A DNA stretch of 64,000 nt from Streptomyces acidiscabies (GCF_020010905.1 NZ_JAGJBY010000001.1:2376001-2440000), one strand, 5' to 3'. Shown: positions 7,517 through 16,582, counted from the first letter of the stretch. Notes: generated by a model from the letters alone, not told the origin. Program-made: numbers and translations.

Positions 7517-8899
7517 CTACTCCAGCCCCGCCCGCTTCCTCTCCTCCGCCGTCAACGGCGGGTCCGTCAGCGGGGGTTGGAGCGGGCCGATCGCGGCGGC
7601 CAGCAGCACCGAGGGGGCCAGCAGTACGTGGCCCCCTCGCTCCAGCGCGGTCACGTCGGTGACCGCCCGCGCGATCCGTCCGTTGCCCGTCGCCGTGTGG
7701 AGCAACCGGCCCACGTACGCCGCGAGGACGCGGTCCCTGAGGGTGGGCCCCGTCTCCGTGGCCCCGGGGTAGAAGACGTCCATGCCGAGGGCCAGGTCCC
7801 AGGCCGCCGACGCCGGGCGGGACACCGCCTTCTGGATCCGACGGGACAGCCCCGGCGCGCCGAGTCCGTGACGGATCGTCACATCGCGCAGGATTAGCGC
7901 CTGTTGTGCGGCCACCGACATGCCGTGACCGTAGATCGGGTTGAGGGCGCACAACGCGTCGCCCAGCACCGTGTAGTTGTCCGGCCAGGCCCGGACACGT
8001 TCGTAGAAGAAGCGCCGGTTGGTGGTGGTCCGGGTGAAGGAGACGTCGGTCAGCGGTGTCGCTCGCGCGATCAGGTCGGCCATGACCGGGTGCCGCAGTG
8101 TACGGGCGTAGGCGCTGAACTCCTCGGTGTCGGCGGTGGGTTCGGCTCCCCGGCTGCCGAACAGGGTGACGAGCCAGGTGCCGTCCTCGATGGGGAGCAG
8201 CACTCCGCCCCGGCCGGGCTCGCCGGTGCGTGGGTCGGGCTGGAGGTTGACCACGGGGAACGACCCGTGCGCGGCCTCGGGCGCGCGGAAGAGGCGGGTG
8301 GCGTAGGCGACGCCGGAGTCGACCTCGCGGCGCGGCGGGTCGGGAAGCCCGAGTTCCTTGAACCAGTGGGGAGTTCGGGAGGTCCGGCCGGTCGCGTCCA
8401 CGAACAGGGCTGCTTCCAGGGTCCGTTCGGTGCCGTCCCGGTGGCGGACCCGCACTCCGGTGACCGCCTGCCGCGTTCCCGTCAGCCCCAATACCTCCGT
8501 CTCCTGGAGGAGTTGGATGCGCGGGTGGGCGAGGACCGCCTCGCGGACCGTCGCGTCCAGGAGATCCCGGCTCGCCAGCAGCATGTGATGGGACTCCGGC
8601 CAGCGGCGGTACCAGCCGTGCGGGGAGAGGGCCACCATGTCGGCGGTCACCGGGTGGCGTCGTACGCCCGCCCCGGCGAGCCGGGAGGCGATGCCGGGGA
8701 CGAGGTCGGTGAGGGCGCGGGCGCCGCCGGACCAGAGCTGGTGGGCGTGGCGCGCCTGCGGGAGGCCCTTGCGGGGAGCGGCTCCGGCGGGGAGCAAGTC
8801 CCGTTCCACGACGGTGACTTCGGTCGTGGTCTCGGCGAGGGCGCGGGCTGCCAGAAGCCCGGCGAGGGAGCCGCCCAGGACTACGGCGGTGCGGGTCAT
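7517..8899 (-). CDS. FAD-dependent monooxygenase/oxidoreductase
   Basis: The 460-residue flavoprotein has an N-terminal Rossmann motif, VVLGGSLAGLLAARAL. A central DG-type segment, VDATGRTSRTPHW, and the late FAD ribityl motif VLGDALCALNPIYGHGMS place it with PHBH-like monooxygenases and geranylgeranyl-reductase-like enzymes. It is the last gene of three joined by ATGA overlaps, after an HExxH protein and a membrane protein. The substrate is unknown. The start at 8899 is fixed by the overlap with the upstream stop. The preceding ORF in the same frame runs through the neighbouring gene and is not real. Confidence 0.8.
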   Translation of the reverse strand: MTRTAVVLGGSLAGLLAARALAETTTEVTVVERDLLPAGAAPRKGLPQARHAHQLWSGGARALTDLVPGIASRLAGAGVRRHPVTADMVALSPHGWYRRWPESHHMLLASRDLLDATVREAVLAHPRIQLLQETEVLGLTGTRQAVTGVRVRHRDGTERTLEAALFVDATGRTSRTPHWFKELGLPDPPRREVDSGVAYATRLFRAPEAAHGSFPVVNLQPDPRTGEPGRGGVLLPIEDGTWLVTLFGSRGAEPTADTEEFSAYARTLRHPVMADLIARATPLTDVSFTRTTTNRRFFYERVRAWPDNYTVLGDALCALNPIYGHGMSVAAQQALILRDVTIRHGLGAPGLSRRIQKAVSRPASAAWDLALGMDVFYPGATETGPTLRDRVLAAYVGRLLHTATGNGRIARAVTDVTALERGGHVLLAPSVLLAAAIGPLQPPLTDPPLTAEERKRAGLE

Positions 8900-10254
8900 G
8901 GGCGGTTGCTTTCTGAGGGCTTCCCGGAGACGGCGGGTTTCCGGGAAGCGGTGGGTTCTTGAGGAGTGGCGGACTTCCGGGAGGTGCCGGGTGTCCGGGT
9001 GGCGGCGGGTTCTCGAAAGGCGTCGGGGTTCCCGAGGGCCGAGGCTTCCCGGGAGGCGGCAAGCTCCTGAGAAGCGGCGCGTTTCCGGCAGGCGGCGGCC
9101 CTCACGGCAGCGACCTCGTCCGGTCGGCGCAGCGCTCGGGAGACGTCGAGGATGGTCTGGAGCAGGGCTGTCGGGTCGGGATGGTCGGCGGCGTCGGACC
9201 ACGCGCCGTCGGCCGGGCGGGTCACCGCGTCCTCGATCGCGACGGCCGCGGCCAGCGCGCGGGCCCGCTCGGCGGAGTGTCCCAGCGCCACCGCCGCCTC
9301 GTAGGCGCGGCTCGCCTCCGCCCCGTCCAGTCGGCGGGTCAGCGTGAGCAGGACGTCGCGGATGAACGTCTCCCGCCGGATCAGGCGGAGTTCGGCGCCC
9401 GCGCGCAAGGTGAACGGGACACCGGACCCCTGCGCCCTCTTCAACAGCACGTACAGCGGGCGCAGTTCGATGCGGGTGCGGTGCAACAGCCAGCGTTCGC
9501 GCAGGTATTGACCGGTGTGCGGGAGGATGAAGCCGAGGGCGACCAGCACCGCCGACAGGCACGCGGCGAGCGGCGCCACCGTCGTACTCAGCAGGTCCAG
9601 GTCGTTGCCGGTCCAACGGGCCACGACCGCCGTGAGTTTGAGGGCGTCGTAGACCAGGTTCAGGGCGTAGCCGATGACCAGGAACACCAGCCCCGAGCGC
9701 AGCCACGCGTCGAGGCCCTCGGTGCGCACCCAGTTCCAGATGAGGCGGCTCGTGACGAGGACGGCGACGCAGTGCGCGAGGAGGTAGAGGACGATCTCCT
9801 CCCGCATGAAAGGGGTGTTGGCGTAGTACGTGTCCAGGTCGCGGACCCGCTCGACGGGCACGTCCGCGAGGAGGAACAGCACCCACAGCGCGACGATGAC
9901 CCCCGAGTAGACGCCGATCACCCACCACATCGCGCGTCGCGTCGAGGGCGTCAGGTCCGAAAGGCCGTTGCGCCAGGCGATGATGAGCAGCAGACACGAA
10001 CCGGCGAACGCGGTGAGCAGCGAATAGCACCACGGCGCCGAGATGTTGGGCACGCCCGTGACCCGGTTCGTCCAGCTGATCGTCGACGGCGCCACGAACA
10101 CGAACACCGCGCAGGCGAGCAGCAGCAGCCCGCCGACCGCGCGCAGCAAAGGGTCGCGCCACAGCCGCACGATCGTCGGCAACTTGATGGCGAGCGCCGC
10201 GCACAGCATGACGGTCGGCACCCAGAAGGAGACGGCGACCGGGTCGACCCTCAT
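8896..10254 (-). CDS. MAB_1171c-like membrane protein with repetitive C-terminal tail
   Basis: The N-terminal half of this 452-residue protein (residues about 8-240) has about seven transmembrane segments. The C-terminal half is cytoplasmic, starting near HRTRIELRPLYVLLKRA. This resembles the MAB_1171c family of putative transporters, whose function is unestablished. Residues about 385-452 form a low-complexity Ser/Ala/Arg/Pro tail with repeats of the type ASRKPA and ATRTPG, encoded by imperfect DNA repeats. Its ATG overlaps the stop of the HExxH gene and its stop overlaps the start of the flavoprotein gene, so the three are one operon. Confidence 0.7.
   Translation of the reverse strand: MRVDPVAVSFWVPTVMLCAALAIKLPTIVRLWRDPLLRAVGGLLLLACAVFVFVAPSTISWTNRVTGVPNISAPWCYSLLTAFAGSCLLLIIAWRNGLSDLTPSTRRAMWWVIGVYSGVIVALWVLFLLADVPVERVRDLDTYYANTPFMREEIVLYLLAHCVAVLVTSRLIWNWVRTEGLDAWLRSGLVFLVIGYALNLVYDALKLTAVVARWTGNDLDLLSTTVAPLAACLSAVLVALGFILPHTGQYLRERWLLHRTRIELRPLYVLLKRAQGSGVPFTLRAGAELRLIRRETFIRDVLLTLTRRLDGAEASRAYEAAVALGHSAERARALAAAVAIEDAVTRPADGAWSDAADHPDPTALLQTILDVSRALRRPDEVAAVRAAACRKRAASQELAASREASALGNPDAFREPAATRTPGTSRKSATPQEPTASRKPAVSGKPSESNRP
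8905..9095. repeat. imperfect direct repeats encoding a Ser/Ala/Arg/Pro tail
   Basis: Units of about 18-24 bp resembling TTCCGGGAAGCGG recur across this stretch, inside the end of the membrane-protein gene. They generate the repeated AxRxPA residues. Unit boundaries are approximate. Confidence 0.45.
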
Positions 10255-10823
10255 CGGCCCCGGCCCCCGAACCCGGGGTATCCCAGCAGCCGTTGCGCTG
10301 TTCCGGGCACCAACTCGCCGTCCTCCGGGCGCAGATAGGGGCGTACGGCGGCGGCGAGCCGGTGGCCGAAGTCGTCGGCCTCGGCCTCGTCGACCTTGCG
10401 GGAGCCGTCGCGGGCGGCGGCCGTCAGCGGGACGCCCTCCCAGCCGGACAGCGCGTCCACGGCGGCGTGCCGATGCCGGTGCCGGGCGTGCAGATGCCAC
10501 AACTCGTGGCCCAGGATGACGAGTTGCTGCACCTCCTCGGCCCGCTCCTCGACGATGACCAGGTCGAACTCCTGGAACTCCACCCACAGTCCGGTCACGT
10601 CGATCTCGTCGGGGAAGCGCTCGAACCGGACCTCGACCCGCCGCCCGCCCCGCCGCGCGGTCATCTCCTCGCACAGCGCGTGACACAACTCCCGTGCGCC
10701 GGACGGGCGTCGGTCGCGCCGGGCGAGCCCCTCCAGCAGGTCGGCGGTGAGCCCGCGCATGGCCGAGCCGGTCCTCGCCCGCCGCAGCGCGGAGGTGAAC
10801 CGGGCCGCGCCCGCGATGTCCAT
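10251..10823 (-). CDS. ImmA/IrrE-like HExxH metalloprotein (toxin-component family)
   Basis: The 190-residue soluble protein has the zinc-metallopeptidase motif HELWHLHA near residue 107 and a downstream acidic EAEADDFG that may supply the third ligand. This is the layout of ImmA/IrrE-type proteins, often labelled toxin or regulator components in Streptomyces. ImmA-type proteins usually cleave or bind an XRE repressor, but no XRE gene adjoins it here. It is the first gene of a three-gene coupled operon. The start at ATG 10823 gives MDIAGAARFTSALRRAR. Proteolysis and target are not established. Confidence 0.7.
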   Translation of the reverse strand: MDIAGAARFTSALRRARTGSAMRGLTADLLEGLARRDRRPSGARELCHALCEEMTARRGGRRVEVRFERFPDEIDVTGLWVEFQEFDLVIVEERAEEVQQLVILGHELWHLHARHRHRHAAVDALSGWEGVPLTAAARDGSRKVDEAEADDFGHRLAAAVRPYLRPEDGELVPGTAQRLLGYPGFGGRGR

Positions 10824-10940
10824 CGGTGCCCCCTTCTGACTGCCCTGCGGCAGCCGGTTCGAGACTACGCGGGTGGATGTGTCCGCGTCATGAGGGAGCG
10901 GTGGAAATCGGCGCCACCCTCACCAGCGGATCCGCCACCT

Positions 10941-12113
10941 TCACCGGCGGATCGTCCGCCCCCGGTAGAGCCGGCCGGGAACGTCGGTGAAGGACAGGTC
11001 CAGGCCGACCCCGTCGCGTTCGGCGTGCAGATGGAGATGCGGTTCGGTGGTGTTGCCCGAGTTGCCGACCTCGCCCAGGAGTTGGCCGGTGCGGACGATG
11101 TCACCGGGGCGCACGGTGACCGAACCGGGGCGCAGGTGGGCGAGTTTGACGATCTCGTGCCCGGTGTCGAGGAACACATGGTTGCCGTACAGGGGCTGGT
11201 AGCGGATCTCGCCGGGCTTCTGGTCGTCGATCGAGCAGGCCGCGGAGACCACCCGGCCGTCGCAGGGGGCGTGCACGGCCCGCCCGTACGCGGCGTACGC
11301 GGGCGCGTCGCGGCCCGGTCCGGTCCGGGTGCCGAGCGGGCCGATGCCGACGAGGTCGACGGCCCCGCGCTGCTCGGGGATCCGCGCGTGGTGGTTGATC
11401 AGCGCACCGGCGCCCTGGAGGACGTACCAGGTGCCGTCCAGCGGGAAGCGCAGCGGCGTGGACAGAGTCGTACCCCAGCGGTAGCGGCGCGCGTACGTCA
11501 CCAGGGCTACGGCCCCGAGCAGGAGGCCCGTACCCAGGACCAGGGGTACTCCAGGGCTACCCGTGGGCAGGTCCGGCAGGCGTACGGCGGAGGCGAGAGC
11601 GGCGGTGACGGCGGCGGTGACGACGAGCCGGCGCGAGGTGCGCGGCTGCTGGGCGGGCGCGCCCCAGCCGCCGGCGAGGACGAGGAGCGCGGCGAGGACG
11701 GACAGGTCGCCGAGCCAGGTGAGGCGGTCGTCGGCGCCCCAGAGCGGCAGGACGATCCACAGGGCGACCGGGAGCAGGATGAACGCCCAGGTCAGGGGCG
11801 CGGGCAGGCGCCGTACCGGGGGCGTCGGGGTGTAGGGGACGTTCTCGAAGAGCAGGCCGGTCAGCTCGCCGTCGGGTGTGGTCGCCGCCCAGGCCCGGAC
11901 CCGGTCCGTACCGCCGCCGCGCAGGAGCAGGCCGTCGGGGCTGTCCTCGACGGCCTCGAAGCCGCCGATCCGCTCCAGGGTCGCCTGGACGACCTCCTCC
12001 AGCCGCTCGGCACCGACCGCCTCGGCCACGGTCGGGGCCAGCGCGGGCCGGTCGGCCGGGGCCGCCGTGAGGAAGCGGGCCAGGGCCGCGGCTTCCGGGG
12101 GGAGGTCGGGCAT
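10941..12113 (-). CDS. membrane-anchored M23-family (LytM-type) peptidase
   Basis: In this 390-residue protein residues 1-95 are a cytoplasmic domain of unknown type. About four hydrophobic segments follow (about 105-205), then a C-terminal M23 domain with the H-x-H motif EPHLHLHAE and the usual GRVVSAACS and LGEVGNSGNTT. The first ligand pair is probably His and Asp in HHARIPEQRGAVDL. M23 enzymes cut peptidoglycan cross-bridges or act as regulators; here it would act outside the membrane. The gene is separate from the three-gene operon downstream (117-bp gap) and divergent from the CUT1 operon. Confidence 0.75.
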   Translation of the reverse strand: MPDLPPEAAALARFLTAAPADRPALAPTVAEAVGAERLEEVVQATLERIGGFEAVEDSPDGLLLRGGGTDRVRAWAATTPDGELTGLLFENVPYTPTPPVRRLPAPLTWAFILLPVALWIVLPLWGADDRLTWLGDLSVLAALLVLAGGWGAPAQQPRTSRRLVVTAAVTAALASAVRLPDLPTGSPGVPLVLGTGLLLGAVALVTYARRYRWGTTLSTPLRFPLDGTWYVLQGAGALINHHARIPEQRGAVDLVGIGPLGTRTGPGRDAPAYAAYGRAVHAPCDGRVVSAACSIDDQKPGEIRYQPLYGNHVFLDTGHEIVKLAHLRPGSVTVRPGDIVRTGQLLGEVGNSGNTTEPHLHLHAERDGVGLDLSFTDVPGRLYRGRTIRR

Positions 12114-12272
12114 CGTGGAGGTCCTATCTGGGGGCGGGGTACCTGAGGACTACAGCTACCGGGGTACCTGCAAGACGATCAAGAACGTGGCGAGGTTTCC
12201 TCCCGGAGTTCGCGTTCCGTGCGAGTCATGTCGCACCCATTGACGTGAGGCGGAAGTGAACCTACGGTCCCT

Positions 12273-12307
12273 GTTCGAAGTTACGAGCATCATTCGATAT
12301 TTCGGAC
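12273..12307 (+). promoter_or_regulatory. tandem candidate IclR operators upstream of the CUT1/arabinanase operon
   Basis: Two 16-bp sites lie 19 bp apart start to start: GTTCGAAGTTACGAGC at 12273-12288 and ATTCGATATTTCGGAC at 12292-12307. The second shares 15 identical bases with the site at 30017-30032. They end 32 bp before the ATG of the sugar-binding protein, a position suited to repression. The same 19-bp tandem spacing recurs at 32322-32356. Confidence 0.65.
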
Positions 12308-12339
12308 AATAAACGGGACTCGAAGAGCAAGGGCAGGCA

Positions 12340-13698
12340 ATGGGACGACCTGACCTGAATCGCAGGCAACTTCTCGCAGCGGCCGGCGGCCTCGTGGTCG
12401 CGGGCAGCTTCGGCTTCGCCGCACTCGGCAGCGGAGCCGACGCGCTCGCCTCCGGCTCACGGACGCGGGTGAGCTACTGGAACCTCTTCCAGGGCGGCGA
12501 CGGCGGCAACATGGTCGCGATGGTCGACGCCTTCCGCAAGGCCGACCCCGACATCGACGTCAAGGACTCCACCCTCTCCTGGGGCGGCCCCTACTACACC
12601 AAGCTCGCGATGGCCGCCGCCGGCAACCGCGCGCCGGACCTCGGGGTCATGCACCAGGGCAGGGTCCCCGGCTTCGCGCCGGGCCGGCTGCTCGACCCCT
12701 GGGACATGAACCTCCTCGCCAAGTACGGGGTGAAGGAAGCCGACTTCAACCCGGTGCTGTGGCAACGCGGCCTCGTCGGCGGCGAGTTGTACGCTCTGCC
12801 GCTCGACATCCACGCGCAGCTCAACTTCTACCGCAAGGACGTCTGCCGCAAGGCCGGGCTCCTGGACGCCAACGACCGCCTGCCGGAGGCTACTTCGGTC
12901 GACGCCTGGTTCGACGTCCTCAAAGCGGCCAAGAAACAGCTGGGGCCCGGCGTACAGACACTCGGGCTGCACGCCAACGACCAGAATTTCGCCTGGTGGT
13001 TCTTCGTCGCCTTCTACCAGCAGCTCGGCGGGAGTTACTTCGACGACGCGCGCACCCACGTCACCTTCGACACCGAAAAGGCCACCGAGGTACTGGAGTT
13101 CCTCCGCAAGCACGTCACCGACGGGTACGTCACCGTCGGCGCCTCGGACGGCGAGGCGTTCATCGCCGGGTCGCCGTTCGCGTGGGAGGGCAACTGGTCC
13201 GTGCCGTACTACGCGGGCGCCAAGGTCGAGTTCGGCGCTCAGCCGCTGCCGCCCGTCTTCGGCAGGCCAGCGACGCACGTCGAGTCGCACTCCTTCGTCC
13301 TGCCCCACCAGGCCGACCGGGGCGGCGCCGCGAACGACGGCGCGCACCGGCTCGCCGCGTACCTCGTGCAACACGCCACCGCATGGGCGGGCGGCGGCCA
13401 TATCCCCGCCTATCTCCCGACGTTCAGAGACCCGGAGTACGTCAAGCTCAGCCCGCAGAACGAGTACTCCCGGCCCGCGATGGACCACCCGGCGACCGAG
13501 CCGCACATCTGGTTCGCGGGGTCGACCGGCGTACTGGCCAACAAGGTCGGCCCCGTCATCGCCGCCTCCAGCCTCGGCTCCAGCAAGCCCGCCGACGCGG
13601 CCCGCCGCATGAAGCGCGAGCTGGAGGACCTGCTGGCGTCGAAGAACCCGATGGACGGACTGACCGCCGCACAGGAGGCGAAGGGGGAGGGCGCATGA
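12340..13698 (+). CDS. CUT1-type ABC transporter, sugar-binding protein (Tat-exported)
   Basis: The 452-residue extracellular solute-binding protein (family 1) begins with a twin-arginine signal, LNRRQLLAAAGGLVVAGSF. The body has the expected periplasmic-binding fold motifs, for example VSYWNLFQGGDGGNM, APDLGVMHQGR and GSPFAWEGNWSVPYY. It is followed by two permeases without a dedicated ATPase, so a shared MsiK-type ATPase is expected, as in other Streptomyces CUT1 systems. The downstream arabinanase and arabinofuranosidase point to arabino-oligosaccharides as ligand (inference). Its TGA overlaps the ATG of a 25-codon ORF. Confidence 0.85.
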   Translation: MGRPDLNRRQLLAAAGGLVVAGSFGFAALGSGADALASGSRTRVSYWNLFQGGDGGNMVAMVDAFRKADPDIDVKDSTLSWGGPYYTKLAMAAAGNRAPDLGVMHQGRVPGFAPGRLLDPWDMNLLAKYGVKEADFNPVLWQRGLVGGELYALPLDIHAQLNFYRKDVCRKAGLLDANDRLPEATSVDAWFDVLKAAKKQLGPGVQTLGLHANDQNFAWWFFVAFYQQLGGSYFDDARTHVTFDTEKATEVLEFLRKHVTDGYVTVGASDGEAFIAGSPFAWEGNWSVPYYAGAKVEFGAQPLPPVFGRPATHVESHSFVLPHQADRGGAANDGAHRLAAYLVQHATAWAGGGHIPAYLPTFRDPEYVKLSPQNEYSRPAMDHPATEPHIWFAGSTGVLANKVGPVIAASSLGSSKPADAARRMKRELEDLLASKNPMDGLTAAQEAKGEGA

Positions 13699-13772
13699 GA
13701 ACCGCCGACCGCGAGAGCGCCGCCCGCCACCTCGCCCAACACCGGGGAGAACACAAGGGAGTTGACGTATGA
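13695..13772 (+). CDS. 25-residue ORF coupled on both sides by ATGA overlaps
   Basis: An ORF of 25 codons, beginning MRTADRESAARHLAQHRG, starts in the stop codon of the binding-protein gene (ATGA at 13695) and ends in the start codon of the first permease (ATGA at 13769). It carries GGAGAA and AAGGGAG, the latter being the permease ribosome site. It could be a real micropeptide, or a leader that keeps ribosomes moving across the 70-bp gap so that the permease is translationally coupled. There is no family match. Confidence 0.35.
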   Translation: MRTADRESAARHLAQHRGEHKGVDV

Positions 13773-14716
13773 GCAGCACCGGCGTACTCGGCGCCCGCGC
13801 CGCGCGCCCCCGCACCGCCACCGCCGCCGACTCGGCCAGGGCCCGCTGGGGCCGCCGCTTCCAGCACGGCGGCTGGTTCGTCGCCCCCTTCTTCGTCCTG
13901 TACGGCCTGTTCGTGCTGCTGCCGGTCGTGCGCGGCCTCTACCTCAGCCTCACCGACGCGAACATCTCCGGCGACCACACGAGCTTCGTCGGACTCGCCA
14001 ACTACCGTGAGGCGCTGGGGGATTCCCTGGTCTGGTCCTCGCTGTGGCACAGCGTCAAGTTCACCCTGTACGTCGTCCCGGCGATCGTCGTCGTCGCCCT
14101 GCTGATGGCCCTCATCGCGCACCACGCCGCGCACTTCAAGTGGGTGTGGCGGCTGTGCTTCTTCGCGCCGTTCCTGCTGCCCTCGGCGGTCATCGGCAAC
14201 CTGTGGTGGTGGCTGTTCCAGCCGACGAACGGCATGGTCAACCACGTCCTCGGCCTCGACACCCCCTGGCTCACCCAGAAGTCGACGGCCCTGCTCGCCG
14301 TGGTCGTCGCGACCCTGTGGTGGACGGTCGGCTTCTCCTTCCTCCTCTACCTGGCCGCACTCCAGGCGGTACCCCAACACCTGTACGAGGCCGCCGAGTT
14401 GGACGGCGCGAACGCCTTCAAGCGGCTGCTGTACATCACCGTCCCGAGCCTCAGGAACATCACCGGGCTCGTCATCGCGCTCCAAGTCCTCGCCTCGCTC
14501 CAGGTGTTCGACCAGGTGGTGGTCATGTACCAGTTCGGCCCCGGACCGGAGGAATCGACGCGCACGTTCGTGCAGTACACGCTCGAAGAGGGCTTCACCA
14601 ACTACCGCGTGGGATACGCCTCGGCGATCTCCATGGTCCTGTTCGTCATCGTCGCGGCCGTCGCGCTCGGCCGGATGTGGCTGCTGCGCAACCGAGAGGA
14701 GGCGGGCACCCGATGA
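13769..14716 (+). CDS. CUT1-type ABC sugar permease, MalF-like
   Basis: The 315-residue inner-membrane protein has six predicted helices and the EAA loop EAAELDGANAFKRLLYITVP that contacts the ATPase. It is the first of two permeases in the putative arabino-oligosaccharide importer. The ATG at 13769 has AAGGGAG upstream. Its stop overlaps the start of the second permease in ATGA. Confidence 0.85.
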   Translation: MSSTGVLGARAARPRTATAADSARARWGRRFQHGGWFVAPFFVLYGLFVLLPVVRGLYLSLTDANISGDHTSFVGLANYREALGDSLVWSSLWHSVKFTLYVVPAIVVVALLMALIAHHAAHFKWVWRLCFFAPFLLPSAVIGNLWWWLFQPTNGMVNHVLGLDTPWLTQKSTALLAVVVATLWWTVGFSFLLYLAALQAVPQHLYEAAELDGANAFKRLLYITVPSLRNITGLVIALQVLASLQVFDQVVVMYQFGPGPEESTRTFVQYTLEEGFTNYRVGYASAISMVLFVIVAAVALGRMWLLRNREEAGTR

Positions 14717-15573
14717 GCACCACGCCAACTCCCGTGCTCCGCAAGCCCCGTAGCACTTGGACGCCCGGACAGATCGCGCTGACCGTCGTCGCGGCCGGCC
14801 TCTCCCTGCTCTGGCTCGCCCCGCTCGCGTGGGCGCTGTCGACGTCCCTCAAGACACCCGAGGAGTCGGTCGCCGCCCCGCACTGGATCCCGGAGGACTT
14901 CACCCTGGAGTCCTGGAAGGCGGTCTTCGACGCCGGCAACATCCCCAACTGGTTCGTGAACTCGGTGGTGGTGTCGGTCTGCGTCACCTTCCTCGTCCTG
15001 ATCGTCTCCGCCCTCGCGGGATACGGCTTCGCGCGCACCGAATTCCGGGGAAAATCAGCCCTGTTGGCGCTCACCATGGCCGGCCTGATGTTCTCCCCGG
15101 CGATCCTCGGCGTGCCGCTCTTCACGACCGTCCAGTCCCTCGGCATGGTCGACACGTACTGGGGGATGATCCTGCCGCAGTGCGCGCCGGCCGCGATGGT
15201 CTACATCCTGTACAAGTTCTTCCAGTCCCTGCCACGGGAGTTGGAGGAAGCGGCGTTCATCGACGGCGCCGGACGCTGGCGGATCTTCTTCACGATCGTG
15301 CTGCCGCTGTCCAAGCCGTCCCTGTCGGCGGTCGGCATCTTCACCTTCATCGCGTCCTGGAACAACTTCCTGTGGCCGTACATGGTGACCAACAACCCCG
15401 ACCTGATGACCATGCCGAACGGCATCGCCACCGTCCAGAACGCGTTCGGCATCGTCTGGCCGCAGCTCATGGCCGGCGGCCTCATCGCCGGGCTGCCGCT
15501 CATCATCGTCTTCGTCTTCTTCCAGAGCCAGATCGTGCGCGGCGTCGCCCACACCGGTCTGGCGGGCCAGTGA
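14713..15573 (+). CDS. CUT1-type ABC sugar permease, MalG-like
   Basis: The 286-residue membrane protein has six helices and the EAA motif EEAAFIDGAGRWRIFFTIVLP followed by the MalG-typical FIASWNNFLWP. It is coupled by ATGA to the first permease and followed 11 bp later by a secreted GH43 gene. With the binding protein it forms the membrane half of an importer that probably uses a shared ATPase encoded elsewhere. Confidence 0.85.
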   Translation: MSTTPTPVLRKPRSTWTPGQIALTVVAAGLSLLWLAPLAWALSTSLKTPEESVAAPHWIPEDFTLESWKAVFDAGNIPNWFVNSVVVSVCVTFLVLIVSALAGYGFARTEFRGKSALLALTMAGLMFSPAILGVPLFTTVQSLGMVDTYWGMILPQCAPAAMVYILYKFFQSLPRELEEAAFIDGAGRWRIFFTIVLPLSKPSLSAVGIFTFIASWNNFLWPYMVTNNPDLMTMPNGIATVQNAFGIVWPQLMAGGLIAGLPLIIVFVFFQSQIVRGVAHTGLAGQ

Positions 15574-15584
15574 GAGGGGCTCCG

Positions 15585-16577
15585 ATGCGCCTGCGGATGA
15601 CGACAGTTCTGGCCGCGGCACTCCTCGCGCTCGCGCCCATGACGGCGAACGCCGCCACCTCCACCCCCACCCGCGCGGCTACCCCCGTCTACCCCGACCC
15701 CCAGCCCATCACCGGCCAGCAGATCATCCACGACCCCACCGTCACCCGCCTCAACTCCGGCGGATACGTGGCCTATTCGACCGGCGGCGTGATCGGCGCC
15801 CGCCTGTCCACGGACCGCGTCCACTGGACCGACGCGGGCAACGCCTTCGCGACGCCCCCGAGTTGGTGGTACGAGTACAACGACACCGGCGACCCCTGGG
15901 CCCCCGACATCTCGTACCGCAGCGGCAAGTACTGGCTGTACTACGCCGTTTCGTCCTGGGGCACCAACCACTCCGCGATCGGCTTCGCGACCTCCCCCTC
16001 CGGCCTCCCCGGCACCTGGACCGACCACGGCAAGGCGTTCACCTCCGAACGCACCGACACCTTCAACGCCATCGACCCGGCGCTGATCCGCGCCGACGGG
16101 AAGCTCTGGATGAGCTTCGGCTCGTACTGGACCGGCATCCGCATGGTCGAACTGGACCGCAGGACCGGCCGGGCCGTCGAGGGCGCCGAGGTCCACCACC
16201 TCGCGACCCGCCCCGACGCGCCGTACGCGGTCGAGGGGCCGTCCGTCGTCCGGCACGGCCGGTACTACTACCTCTTCGCCTCCTACGACACCTGTTGTGC
16301 CGGAGTGAACTCCACGTACAAGATCAGGGTGGGCCGCTCCACCTCGGTGACCGGCCCTTATACCGACAGCCAGGGCCGGCCGATGCTGGAGGGAGGCGGC
16401 GATCTCGTACTGGAGAGCCACGGGAGGTACGTGGGTACGGGGGGCGAGTCGGTCTTCCGGGACCGGGGCCGGGACTGGCTGGCGTACCACTACTACGACG
16501 CCGAGGACAACGGCGTCCCGAAGCTGGGACTGAACCGGCTGGACTGGACGAGGGACGGCTGGCCGCACGTGGCCTAG
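15585..16577 (+). CDS. secreted GH43 arabinanase (endo-1,5-alpha-L-arabinanase type)
   Basis: This 330-residue protein has a Sec signal peptide (MRLRMTTVLAAALLALAPM, cleavage near TANA-A). Its five-bladed propeller carries the GH43 catalytic triad: Asp in IIHDPTV, Asp in FNAIDPALI and Glu in YAVEGPSVV. The motifs APDISYRSGKYWLYY and YYLFASYDTCCAG are typical of arabinan endo-1,5-alpha-L-arabinosidases. It would cut arabinan outside the cell, and the upstream ABC genes would import the fragments. A paralogue lies at 20629-21600. Confidence 0.85.
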   Translation: MRLRMTTVLAAALLALAPMTANAATSTPTRAATPVYPDPQPITGQQIIHDPTVTRLNSGGYVAYSTGGVIGARLSTDRVHWTDAGNAFATPPSWWYEYNDTGDPWAPDISYRSGKYWLYYAVSSWGTNHSAIGFATSPSGLPGTWTDHGKAFTSERTDTFNAIDPALIRADGKLWMSFGSYWTGIRMVELDRRTGRAVEGAEVHHLATRPDAPYAVEGPSVVRHGRYYYLFASYDTCCAGVNSTYKIRVGRSTSVTGPYTDSQGRPMLEGGGDLVLESHGRYVGTGGESVFRDRGRDWLAYHYYDAEDNGVPKLGLNRLDWTRDGWPHVA

Positions 16578-16582
16578 CCCTC

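Noticed and set aside
9823..13212. GTAGTAC/GTACTAC heptamers at 9823, 13206 and 23361 as copies of the dispersed motif
   Set aside because: These encode Tyr-Tyr or similar in normal codon context and lack the flanking CCYGAGG part, so they count as background.
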